From Desulfuromonadales bacterium (GTDB lineage Bacteria > Desulfobacterota > Desulfuromonadia > Desulfuromonadales > BM103), in assembly GCA_027065695.1 (NCBI GenBank), contig JAMONP010000018.1:62001-126000 (forward strand): DNA of 64,000 nucleotides. Direction: 5' to 3'. A program made the position numbers and the translations under genes. The notes beneath the pieces were generated by a model. That model did no database searches. It was not told the DNA's origin and saw nothing but the letters and a program-made list of their open reading frames with translations. Positions 1 to 8,800 of the stretch are shown piece after piece. The stretch's first letter is position 1. Each line of letters starts with the position of its first letter.

Positions 1-1340
1 CAGGTAGCCGGGAAAGTCTAACCCTACTCCTTGAGCTTGAAGGCTATCAGGTGGAAGCTGTCGCAGTTGGTGAAGATGCAATAGAATTGCTCTCCAGAAA
101 GAGCTACGACGTCGTTATCACCGATCTCTTTCTACCAGGTGTAAGCGGCATAGATATCCTTAAATATGTTAAAGAGCATTCCCTGCCTTGCAACGTCATC
201 CTTATCACCGGCAACGCAACGGCTGAAACGGCTGTCAAGGCAATGAAGGAAGGTGCTTTTGACTACATTACCAAACCCCTCAATTTTGAAGAACTGAAGG
301 TACTGGTTACAAAGGCTGTCGAAAAAACCCGTCTGGTTGCTGAAAATCTTTATCTGCGCCAGCAATTACGCGGCAAATACAAATTTGATAACATTATTGG
401 CAATAGCCCAGCCATCCAGCAAGTCTTTTCCCGCATGGAAAAGATCCTCCACACAGATTCAACCGTACTCATTCTTGGTGCGTCCGGAACCGGCAAAGAG
501 TTGGTGGCACGCGCTATCCACTTCAATGGCTCACGTAAAGAAAAACCATTTATTCCGATAAACTGTGGAGCGATACCAGGCGAGTTACTGGAAAGTGAAC
601 TTTTCGGTCATATACGCGGTTCGTTTACCGGGGCCGTTGCAGACAAACCGGGGAAATTCGAACTAGCCAACCATGGAACCATTTTTCTTGATGAAATAGG
701 TACCATGCCTCTGCACCTGCAGATGAAACTACTGCGTGTTCTACAGGAACAGGAAATCGAACGGGTTGGTTCGACACATCCAACAAAACTGGACGTACGG
801 GTGATTTCTGCAACGAATACCGACCTTGAGGAAAAAGTTCGTCTCGGTGAATTTCGCGAAGACCTCTACTATCGACTGAATGTTATCCCTATTCCTCTGC
901 CGCCATTGCAAAAGCGGCGTGAAGACATTCCTTTGCTAGCTAAACATTTTCTAAGAAAAATCTGTATGGATATGCACCGTCCATTACTGGATCTGACACT
1001 GGATGCAATAAGAGCTCTGGAGAGTTATGAATGGCCAGGCAATGTTCGAGAGATGGAAAATGCCATTGAACGAGCTGTTGCCCTGACCGACAGCAACGTT
1101 ATTGATCTACAGGATCTGCCGCCCCAGATTGGCAACGTTTCTCAGGAAAACGGACACTTGCCGACACTGCATATCCCTGATGAAGGCTTGAACATGGCTG
1201 AAACGGTCGCGTATATTGAGCAGACATTAATCAAGCAGGCCATGGATAAATCAAGTAACGTCAAGGCCCGTGCCGCCAATCTTCTAAAAATTAATCGCAC
1301 AACCCTGGTTGAAAAAATCAAACGCTACGGTATGAATTAA
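1..1340 (+). CDS. Sigma-54-dependent response regulator, NtrC family (5' end outside window)
   Basis: This is a two-component transcriptional activator for sigma-54 promoters. The frame is open from position 3 without a start, so the gene begins upstream of the window; the GTG at 51 lies inside the receiver domain and is not the start. About 445 residues are visible: the receiver lacking its extreme N-terminus (the phosphoacceptor Asp sits in VITDLFLPG), a complete AAA+ domain with Walker A GASGTGKE and Walker B-type FLDEIG, and a C-terminal Fis-type helix-turn-helix (ARAANLLKINRTTL). The sigma-54 contact loop reads GSFTGA instead of the usual GAFTGA, keeping the essential FT pair. The partner kinase is not visible. 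Function class is certain; target genes are unknown, although the ferredoxin follows 49 bases downstream on the same strand. Confidence 0.95.
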   Translation, partial: GSRESLTLLLELEGYQVEAVAVGEDAIELLSRKSYDVVITDLFLPGVSGIDILKYVKEHSLPCNVILITGNATAETAVKAMKEGAFDYITKPLNFEELKVLVTKAVEKTRLVAENLYLRQQLRGKYKFDNIIGNSPAIQQVFSRMEKILHTDSTVLILGASGTGKELVARAIHFNGSRKEKPFIPINCGAIPGELLESELFGHIRGSFTGAVADKPGKFELANHGTIFLDEIGTMPLHLQMKLLRVLQEQEIERVGSTHPTKLDVRVISATNTDLEEKVRLGEFREDLYYRLNVIPIPLPPLQKRREDIPLLAKHFLRKICMDMHRPLLDLTLDAIRALESYEWPGNVREMENAIERAVALTDSNVIDLQDLPPQIGNVSQENGHLPTLHIPDEGLNMAETVAYIEQTLIKQAMDKSSNVKARAANLLKINRTTLVEKIKRYGMN

Positions 1341-1389
1341 AAACCGGGTCTGTCGGTTTGATCCATAACCATGATAAGGAGCCTATTCA

Positions 1390-1596
1390 ATGTCACAAAT
1401 ACCCGCTATCGACCCAGACTGCTGCATCGGCTGTGAAGTCTGCACTCAGGTCTGCCCAGAGGTCTTCCGTATGAAGGAGAGCCACAACGGCCACGACCAT
1501 GAGAACGCTATAGTTCACAACCCGACCGGGGCACCTGAGTCCAAAATTGAGACAGCTATGGATAATTGTCCATCAGCTTGCATTTATTGGACGTAG
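1390..1596 (+). CDS. Small [4Fe-4S] ferredoxin, D. gigas type
   Basis: A 68-residue soluble electron carrier. The cluster motif CIGCEVCTQVCP begins at Cys12, and the closing motif CPSACIYW is at the C-terminus. This arrangement, with the extra Cys of CxxCxxCxxxCP and the C-terminal CPxxCIxW, is that of Desulfovibrio gigas/D. africanus ferredoxins, which bind one [4Fe-4S] or [3Fe-4S] cluster plus, in some, a disulfide. The His-rich middle segment (residues 32-38) is unusual. A ribosome-binding site AAGGAG lies at 1377-1382, ahead of the ATG. It follows the sigma-54 regulator and precedes an HD hydrolase by 23 bases, so it is probably the first gene of a ferredoxin-HD-DedA-bioA run. The redox partner cannot be told from the sequence. 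Confidence 0.93.
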   Translation: MSQIPAIDPDCCIGCEVCTQVCPEVFRMKESHNGHDHENAIVHNPTGAPESKIETAMDNCPSACIYWT

Positions 1597-1619
1597 CACC
1601 CAGGAAAGCCCTTTCACCC

Positions 1620-2165
1620 GTGCCGCCACTTGATCTGATAAGCAAATACTATGACGGCCATGCTATGGCCAGAAGTATACTGATTGCGCATAGTCACCAG
1701 GTTGCCAGACTGGCCGTTACAGTAGCTGATCATGTTGGTCGAAGTGAATCTGTCGATATAGACTTTATCGAACAAGCCGCCATGCTACATGATATCGGCA
1801 TGCTTTACACTGACACGCCTATACTTGGCTGTCATGGTGACAAACCTTATATTGCCCACGGAATTCTTGGCGCAGAATTACTGTCCAAAGAAAACCTGCC
1901 TCGCCATGCCTTGGTTTGCGAACGCCACATCGGGGTCGGCCTGACTGTTGAGGACATAAAATTACAGGGTTTGTCACTGCCATTACGCGACATGCGTCCA
2001 CAAGCCCTGGAGGAGAAAATCATCGCCTATGCCGACCTCTTCTTTTCCAAGACCCAAAAAGGCAAACGCACAACAGATATGGTACGCACTTCATTGGCCC
2101 GGCATGGGCAATATAAAGTAAAGATTTTTGACTCATGGCATGAGCAATTCAAACCTTGGGCATGA
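1620..2165 (+). CDS. HD-domain (HDIG) phosphohydrolase
   Basis: A cytoplasmic HD-superfamily metal-dependent phosphohydrolase of 181 residues if the GTG at 1620 is used. That start is preferred because AGGAAAG lies at 1602-1608 and because the family usually begins only a few residues before the PLxLIxKYY segment; an in-frame TTG at 1566 would overlap the ferredoxin. The metal ligands are visible as HSHQVARLAV, AAMLHDIG and a later CERHIGVG. The fold is typical of HDIG-family proteins, whose substrates (often nucleotides) are mostly unknown. The 3' end carries a 22-base tandem duplication (2138-2176) that sets the last residues. Substrate cannot be inferred. Confidence 0.85.
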   Translation: MPPLDLISKYYDGHAMARSILIAHSHQVARLAVTVADHVGRSESVDIDFIEQAAMLHDIGMLYTDTPILGCHGDKPYIAHGILGAELLSKENLPRHALVCERHIGVGLTVEDIKLQGLSLPLRDMRPQALEEKIIAYADLFFSKTQKGKRTTDMVRTSLARHGQYKVKIFDSWHEQFKPWA

Positions 2166-2176
2166 GCAATTCAAAC
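2138..2176 (+). repeat. 22-base tandem duplication at 3' end of the HD gene
   Basis: The word GCATGAGCAATTCAAAC occurs at 2138 and again at 2160, a period of 22 bases. The second copy supplies the TGA stop, so the duplication shifted or replaced the original C-terminus. Confidence 0.8.
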
Positions 2177-2199
2177 TCTGATCAATTAACACAAAAAAC

Positions 2200-2817
2200 A
2201 TGATGGAACAGTGGCTGCAAGACATCTTTAATCTCTTACCGGGCGGGATGATTTTCGTCGCAGCAGTCTTTGTGATTGCCTTTCTTGAAGCGCTCGTTGC
2301 TATCGGCTTGATCATGCCAGGCAGCGTGCTGACTGTTTTTAGTGGCTGGCTGGCTTTCCAGGGGAAGGCACCAATAGGAGCGATCATGGCTGCAGCAGCT
2401 TTGGGGGCCATGCTTGGTGACCTGCTCAGCTACTGGCTGGGCACACGTTTTGGGGTTCATCTCTGGCAGTGGAGTCTTTTGAAAAAACGTCAGCGTTTGT
2501 TACATATGACGGAACTTTTTTTTGTTGTACATGGCGGCAGAAGCGTCTTTTTCGGCCGGTTCCTGGGGCCAATTCGCGGGCTTATCCCTTTTGTTGCTGG
2601 AGCCAGCCAGATGCGGCCTGCTCTTTTCTGTGGCTATACTATTGTCAGCGGAATTCTCTGGGGAATCAGCTATCCCGGACTTGGCTACCTTGGTGGAACC
2701 AGCTGGCAGCGAGCGGAAACTCTGACCAGCCGCCTTGGTCTGCTGATGGTGCTTGCACTGGTTGTTACCTTGCTGATGGCCTGGGTGCGTCATAAATTAT
2801 TACCAAAACAGGAATAG
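2200..2817 (+). CDS. DedA family integral membrane protein
   Basis: A 205-residue inner-membrane protein of the DedA/SNARE-associated (VTT) family; characterised members are lipid scramblases or flippases needed for membrane homeostasis. Hydrophobic segments lie near residues 15-50, 65-85, 130-165 and 170-195. The diagnostic stretch FFGRFLGPIRGLIPFVAG, near residues 112-129, contains the conserved Arg of FxRxxPxxR, and the N-terminal LEALVAIGLIMPGS reentrant motif is present. There is no strong ribosome-binding site ahead of the tandem ATG codons, so translation may be coupled to the preceding gene, whose stop is 34 bases upstream. bioA begins 5 bases downstream, so the two are almost surely cotranscribed; no functional link is evident. 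Confidence 0.9.
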   Translation: MMEQWLQDIFNLLPGGMIFVAAVFVIAFLEALVAIGLIMPGSVLTVFSGWLAFQGKAPIGAIMAAAALGAMLGDLLSYWLGTRFGVHLWQWSLLKKRQRLLHMTELFFVVHGGRSVFFGRFLGPIRGLIPFVAGASQMRPALFCGYTIVSGILWGISYPGLGYLGGTSWQRAETLTSRLGLLMVLALVVTLLMAWVRHKLLPKQE

Positions 2818-2822
2818 CCACC

Positions 2823-4130
2823 ATGCCTAACCTCCTGAATGACAACAGCTGGCTAGATTTTGAGAAAACCCACCTCTGGCATCCCTATGCACCTCTTGAG
2901 GGTGCCCTGCCGCCCTATCCTGTCAAACATGCTCAAGGCGTTCGTCTGACCCTGGAAGATGGTCGTGAGCTGATCGACGGCATGTCTTCCTGGTGGTCGG
3001 TGATTCACGGTTATAATCATCCGGTTCTCAACAACGCGGCCAAAGAACAGTTAGACAAGATGGCACATGTCATGTTTGGCGGCCTGACCCATCGTCCTGC
3101 CGCAGAATTGGCAGCACGCCTGGTAGAGTTGACCCCCGAAACTCTCGAACGGGTCTTTCTCTGCGATTCCGGTTCTGTCAGTGTCGAAGTCGCCATAAAA
3201 ATGGCCATCCAGTATTGGTACGCAAAAGGTCAACCTGACAAACAACGCATGTTGACGATTCGCCGTGGTTATCATGGTGACACCTGTGGTGCCATGGCCG
3301 TCTGTGATCCAGAAACCGGCATGCATCATCTCTTTACTGAGGTTCTCTCCGAACATTTCTTTGCCGACGCACCAATGGTTGTCAATGATGCTGATTGGCA
3401 GGACGATGATATCACCAGCTTTCGCAGTCTGATTGAAGCTCATCACGAAAAAATTGCTGCTGTCATCCTTGAACCAATCGTGCAGGGTGCTGGAGGCATG
3501 CGCTTCTATGCTCCCGAATATCTTCGCCAGGCTCGCGCGCTGTGCGATGTCCATAATGTTCTGTTAATCGCTGACGAAATAGCCACCGGCTTTGGCCGTA
3601 CCGGTACGCTGTTCGCCTGTGAACAAGCTGACATTACCCCAGACATCATGTGTCTAGGCAAAGCCATCACTGGTGGCTACATGACCCTGGCAGCTGTGCT
3701 GACAACAGAGGAGATCAGCCGGACCATCTCTAGCAATGCTCCAAACGCATTTATGCACGGTCCAACCTTTATGGCCAATCCACTGGCCTGTGCTGTCGCC
3801 AATGCCAGCATTGATCTACTGGTCGACAGTCCCTGGCAAGAACACATCGCCGCAATGTCCAAAGCCTTTGCTCAGCACCTGCTGCCTTGTCGGAATTGGG
3901 ACGGTGTAGCCGATGTGCGTATCAAGGGTGGAATAGGCGTTCTGGAGTTGAACCAACCAGTCAAGATGGCCACAATCACCAAACGTTTTGTCGACAAAGG
4001 CGTCTGGATTCGTCCTTTTGGCAAACTGGTTTATGTCATGCCACCTTATGTTATCAGTAATGAGGATTTAAACCTGTTACTGACTGCAATGACTGAAGCT
4101 GTGGCGGAGGAACTGAACGCTGGGTGCTAG
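2823..4130 (+). CDS. bioA: Adenosylmethionine-8-amino-7-oxononanoate aminotransferase
   Basis: Biotin synthesis enzyme that converts KAPA to DAPA using S-adenosylmethionine as amino donor, PLP-dependent and cytosolic. It has 435 residues, the usual length. Visible hallmarks are the DGMSSWWS segment (53-60), which is characteristic of BioA, GYHGDTCGAM (149-158), the PLP-ring Asp in DEIATGFGRTG (Asp251), and the Schiff-base Lys280 in LGKAITGGY. The HGPTFMANPLAC segment also fits BioA. Other bio genes are absent from the window, so bioA is separated from the rest of the pathway and sits behind dedA. A perfect palindrome 14 bases after the stop may terminate the transcript. Confidence 0.96.
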   Translation: MPNLLNDNSWLDFEKTHLWHPYAPLEGALPPYPVKHAQGVRLTLEDGRELIDGMSSWWSVIHGYNHPVLNNAAKEQLDKMAHVMFGGLTHRPAAELAARLVELTPETLERVFLCDSGSVSVEVAIKMAIQYWYAKGQPDKQRMLTIRRGYHGDTCGAMAVCDPETGMHHLFTEVLSEHFFADAPMVVNDADWQDDDITSFRSLIEAHHEKIAAVILEPIVQGAGGMRFYAPEYLRQARALCDVHNVLLIADEIATGFGRTGTLFACEQADITPDIMCLGKAITGGYMTLAAVLTTEEISRTISSNAPNAFMHGPTFMANPLACAVANASIDLLVDSPWQEHIAAMSKAFAQHLLPCRNWDGVADVRIKGGIGVLELNQPVKMATITKRFVDKGVWIRPFGKLVYVMPPYVISNEDLNLLLTAMTEAVAEELNAGC

Positions 4131-4143
4131 AAACAGCAACTTA

Positions 4144-4165
4144 TTCCTTCAAATATTTGAAGGAA
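4144..4165 (+). terminator. Perfect 22-base palindrome after bioA
   Basis: TTCCTTCAAA at 4144 pairs exactly with TTTGAAGGAA ending at 4165, with only TA between the arms. A loop-bearing hairpin would lose a few central pairs. It is followed by AATTT rather than a full T run, so it is either a weak terminator or a dyad operator. Confidence 0.45.
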
Positions 4166-4574
4166 AATTTCCGTTGCACACCATGTCGACATTTTAGTAA
4201 TAGACAAACACCAAATGTCACGAATGAGCCTGTCATGGAAATCGCTATCTCTAAAATTTTGGGTCTACGCAATATACTTATGGCAAATTGGGAATATCTT
4301 TTTCGCCTCCAGTCATGATTACACCCTGCAATTGAGTTATAAGCCCATTTTTGCCCTTGAAAAGCAGTCCATAGGCTGTTTATAGGGGGTAAAAGCCTAC
4401 CTTATTACTGTTATTTCAATGACTTATCTTGGTTCGATCCCGGATCGGGATGTCTACTTGTTTCCGGCTTCAATTTGTCCCATGACAAGGGCTGACCCCT
4501 TCTTATTCCAGGTTATCATGGTTCGAGCCCAGCAGCTATTACTCATTTTTGAACAACGAACTTGAAAAATATAT

Positions 4575-4607
4575 CGTTTTATCTACCCGGTGTCTGTATT
4601 CTGTATT
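4575..4607 (+). repeat. Dispersed intergenic repeat, copy 1
   Basis: The block reading TTTATCTACC then GGTGTCTGTATTCTGTATT occurs here and at 10379-10410 with one substitution and one base of length difference over about 32 bases. Related words (GTATTCTGT) recur at 53811-53819. Both full copies lie in gaps ahead of a plus-strand gene. Confidence 0.75.
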
Positions 4608-4656
4608 TCGTCTAACCCTTTCTTACGTATCACTAAAGCACACAAGGATCATCCAC

Positions 4657-5580
4657 ATGCCCGACACATTAGAATTCCTAGCCATGCCCAACGCATCAAC
4701 CGAGGAAGCTGATATCCTGATCCTGCCGATTCCTCTGGAAAGAACTGTCTCATTCAAACCGGGAACAGCTGAGGCTCCCAAAGCTATTCTGGAAACCACC
4801 GAGCAACTCGAGTTCTACGAGGAAGATGCCGGCTGGTCACCATTCAAACATATGAAGCTCAGCGTTCTGCCTGAATTTGCCGACGACAAATCAGAAATCG
4901 ACGCCGATTTTCATGCCAGACTTACTGAACACGTTGCTTCTTTACCTATCGACAACCTGTTCGTCGGACTCGGTGGTGAACATTCCCTGACGCCAGCACT
5001 CGTTGCCGCTCGTATGCCGAAGCCAGGTACGGTACTTTTTCTCGATGCCCACGGCGACATGCGCACCAGTTACGCAGGCAACAGGTATAGCCATGCCTGC
5101 CCGGTCACCCGCCTGCTCGAACAGGGGCATAAAATCGTCATAGCTGGCGTTCGGTCGGTCTATGAAAGTGAAGTTGATCTGGTTGAAGATGAACCCCGCA
5201 TCACCCTGTTTCTGGATTGGGACCTGCGCGGCAAGGAACAGTGGGAGTCTTTCCTGCATAAAGTAAATTCTATTGAAGGTCCTGTCTATCTCTCTATCGA
5301 CATGGACGTATTTAACCCGGCTGTCGTTCCCGGTGTCGGCACACCACAACCCGGGGGCTTTTTCTGGTACCAGATGATCGAACTGCTCGAATCACTCTTC
5401 TCGAAAAAACAGATCGACCTGCGAGGTGTTGATGTCGTGGAAATCGTCCCGGAAGCGAGCAGGGTTTCCGAGATGACCGCCGCGAAACTCCTTTTAAAGG
5501 TCATCTCCTTCTGGGGCAGTGCCCACGGTTTCAATCTGAAGCCACAAACAGGTAGCCAGATGCAGGTTGAATACGAATAA
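4657..5580 (+). CDS. speB: Agmatinase/arginase family ureohydrolase
   Basis: A 307-residue manganese ureohydrolase, most like agmatinase (agmatine to putrescine and urea). Metal-binding motifs are GLGGEHSLTP, LDAHGDMR and SIDMDVFNPAVVPGVGTP, in the correct order, with the His and Asp ligands intact. The ATG at 4657 is chosen because AAGGAT precedes it by 7 bases and the family begins with a short N-terminus; the frame remains open back to 4549, but that extension has no family character. The usual DP after the last metal motif is NP here, which is not a ligand position. No arginine decarboxylase or spermidine synthase is nearby. Guanidinobutyrase or formiminoglutamase activity cannot be excluded, so the symbol is tentative. 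Confidence 0.85.
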   Translation: MPDTLEFLAMPNASTEEADILILPIPLERTVSFKPGTAEAPKAILETTEQLEFYEEDAGWSPFKHMKLSVLPEFADDKSEIDADFHARLTEHVASLPIDNLFVGLGGEHSLTPALVAARMPKPGTVLFLDAHGDMRTSYAGNRYSHACPVTRLLEQGHKIVIAGVRSVYESEVDLVEDEPRITLFLDWDLRGKEQWESFLHKVNSIEGPVYLSIDMDVFNPAVVPGVGTPQPGGFFWYQMIELLESLFSKKQIDLRGVDVVEIVPEASRVSEMTAAKLLLKVISFWGSAHGFNLKPQTGSQMQVEYE

Positions 5581-5856
5581 AGCCCCCGGACCACTCTAAG
5601 ACCAAGGTCGATAACCAATCTGTGTTGTCGACTTTTCCCTATCCAGCACACAGCAACGCACAACCTTGTCGATTACTAATTAAAGGAATGTTAATTGCAT
5701 GTTATTTACCGTGATATCCGTGCAAATAATTGCCATTTCAATGATATTAATGACTTCCATCCATGTTTTCATCCATATCGTTTTGAATAGTAGCGATATC
5801 ACCGAAAGTACACGTGATTAAAAGGGGTAGCTGTAGCTTTAAGGGGGATATAGCAT

Positions 5857-8800
5857 ATGTTTCGACAGTGGAGTCGCTTCAGCTTACTAATCTTTTCAGC
5901 TCTGATAATTTTCTCTCAGGTATGGGCAGCAGAGCCAGGAGTACATTTTTTCGATTGTAAAGAATGTCACCTCTCAGGTCGGACAATCAATCAACTGGGT
6001 GGCGACAACGTCTGTCTGAAATGCCACCACTTGACCTCTGGAGATACCACACTCAACGATGGGGCACCAGTCATACTTGATGGTCACACCAACGCTCGCT
6101 TTGTTTCGGGGGATGCAAGCAACGCCTTTGGTCATGGTTCAGGAGAGCCAGGCGCCGAGCAAACGTCCCACACCTGGTCTGCGCCATCAGATACCCTGGC
6201 CGCAGCAGGAGCTCAAGCGCCAACGCAAACCGAACATCCAGAGTTCTATTCCCGTTACGGCACCTCTACGGGCAGAATAACCTGTTCACGCTGCCACAAC
6301 CCTCATGGAGCCGCAACAAGCAATCCCAAACTGCTTGTTAAGGGCAACAATTCGTCCGACGTCATGTGCCGAGCTTGCCACCAGTCCTGGGTCATCAATG
6401 ATCATGGTTGGCTGACTCACCCCATCATTGACAACTACAGTGCCTCCGTAGCAGCAAATCCAGGAAAGTACTTTGCAAATTTGAATAACAAAGACAATGC
6501 CAGCATTAATCTGGTCAATGGTGGAGTCTCCTGCACCTCTTGTCATGGCGTTCATTTTGTTGACTCAGATGCAGCAACGGCTGACGGAGCGGGTCAAAGC
6601 CTCAGCGTTTCAGATGGCAAATTGCTTCGCAGTGACGGACCTGGCCAGCCGGACAAATCCTCCCTCTGTCAGACCTGCCATACATATGGAGAGCACGGCG
6701 ACAATATCGGCGAAAAGGTTGGCTGCCTGATCTGTCACAGCGGTCATTCTTACGATCCTGACTTCCCCAATTATTATGTCCTCAGAAAGTCGGCAGAAAC
6801 GACTACCTACAATGCGGTTACAGCACTTGACTACTCCTCGCCGTCAGTGCTTGATGAAAGCCTGAAATATACTTTCTGGAACGATCAGACCGATGGCACA
6901 GCCAACGGCTACTGTGAAAAATGCCATGGCGACGCTGTTACAATCGGAACTGGTGCTGGTGATTATCATACTGCTGCTGCGATCTGTACCGATTGCCATA
7001 GTCACAATGGTACGAACGGGAGTAGTTTCTCTGCCGATTGCAATGCTTGCCATACCTACCCACCTGTCTGGCAAAGCCATGGGATTCATCTTGACCGAGG
7101 ACGTCTCAGCAATACACCCTCCTGTGATACTTGCCACAAAACATCCGTCCATTTAAATGAACTCTCTGAAATTCGTTTTGACCCTGACGATCTACGTGTT
7201 GACTCCGGCACCTACTCAGGAACGGAGTCAAGTCGTTATACCCTTGCAAACGGTTACAATGCGGCGGTTCCCGCTTATGGCCAATGTGACAACGTCTACT
7301 GTCACAGTAATGTCCAGGGTCAGACAGACCCGACTCAAGCCCCCGACTACCAGACGCCCTCATGGGGCGGGGCAGTTGTAGGGGCCTGCAAAGCCTGCCA
7401 TAACGGCGGTGTTCATTCTGGCTTCACACCAGCAATGGCAACAGGCAGCCATACTGCCCATCTCGCCTACGTTTTCGGCAATACTGACACCATTATGAGT
7501 TGCCAAGCCTGCCACTACCTCGGGGAATCAGCAACCTGCGAACCCTGCCATATGAATAATGTCGATTATGGCGATTCGACCTATAACCGTATGGACAAGC
7601 ACGTCGATGGCAGCATCAATGTTGATTTCAACCCGACAGCTGCAGGGACTTCTGCAGCATATTCAGGTGACACCATCCCGCAAACAGCCTATGGCTCGTG
7701 CAGCGCAACTTATTGTCACAGCCTTGGAGAATTAAGCGTGACAACAGGACAACTCCCTGCGGCATATGGTGGCAATATGTTCCGTGTTCCCGAATGGGGC
7801 GGGAGTTCAATGGGTTGTAACGGCTGTCACGGCCTGAGCACAGCAAACGGCATGCCGGATTACATATCAGGTCCGGCAGGTACTGAAGATGCCAACAGTC
7901 ATGTACCGCACGCCGGGGACAGCCAAATTGGGTGCCAACTCTGCCATTTCGGCACAACCGAAGACGGTACAACCATCAGCTACGATGGTCTTTACATGAA
8001 ACACGCGAATGGTGTGAATACCGATGTTGAGTTTGAAGCCGTACTCAACCCCGCGGCAACATACAATGCGGCCATTGGTTTGAAGGATTGTAGCAGCAGT
8101 TACTGTCACGGCAATTATCAAGGCAGCGGCAAAAATGCCACCCCGCAGTGGGGTGATGCTGCCTCAGGTCAATGCGGATCATGCCATGGAGCCTCAAGCA
8201 GTGACATCCCGAATAGCGGTTCTCACGAGGGACATGTCTCGCCAACGGGTTTCGTGCTTGCCTGTACAACCTGCCACAGCGGAATTATCTCCGGAACCGA
8301 TCCTTATACGATTACTGACTTCGGAAAACACGTCAACGGATCAGTTGACTGGACCTTTGATGCAACGGACGTCAGACTGCAAACGGGAACACCACTTTAC
8401 AACATCGCAACCGGTACGGTGCCCCCGTCTGATGGCATTGATCCCCGCGCTTACGGCACCTGCTCCAACGTCTACTGCCACAGCACCGCTCAAGGGATAG
8501 CCAACCCGACCGCGCCTCCAACGTACACCACACCCGCATGGGGCGATACAGCCTCAGGCCAGTGCGGAACTTGCCACGACCTGGGTTCTCATGTTGGTGG
8601 CAGTGGAGTCGTCATCAGTTCAGGGAGTCACCCTAATCACTTACTGACTGAATACAGCTTCAGCGGCAGTGTTTCTAATTGCCAGGTTTGTCATTACGAC
8701 CCCGAAATCAGCAGTTATGGCTGCAACTTCTGTCACCTGGGAGGATATCCTTCCCCAACATCTCGTTTGGCAGCCAAACACGTCAATGGCTACATTGATG

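Larger units (their letters stand above)
4131..4656. other. 526-base gap between bioA and the agmatinase gene
   Basis: No convincing gene is present. The gap holds the palindrome at 4144-4165, a small hairpin ATCCCG-GAT-CGGGAT at 4437-4451, a stretch around 4480-4502 (CCCATGACAAGGGCTGACCCC) that looks like short intergenic repeat DNA, and one copy of the repeat shared with 10379-10410. The promoter of the agmatinase gene should be here, but no clear -35/-10 pair was recognised. A 64-codon frame overlapping the bioA end shows no family resemblance. Confidence 0.5.

Noticed and set aside
4124-4318. 64-codon plus-strand frame overlapping the end of bioA
   Set aside because: It has no ribosome-binding site, no family resemblance, and covers a perfect palindrome that looks like a terminator.
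4431-4530. Two GGTTCGA-CC words resembling tRNA T-arms
   Set aside because: No acceptor stem, anticodon arm or CCA could be fitted around either word.
5581-5856. Possible cyclic-dinucleotide riboswitch ahead of the multiheme cytochrome
   Set aside because: Such riboswitches are known upstream of Geobacter cytochromes, but the conserved GEMM core words were not found in this gap.
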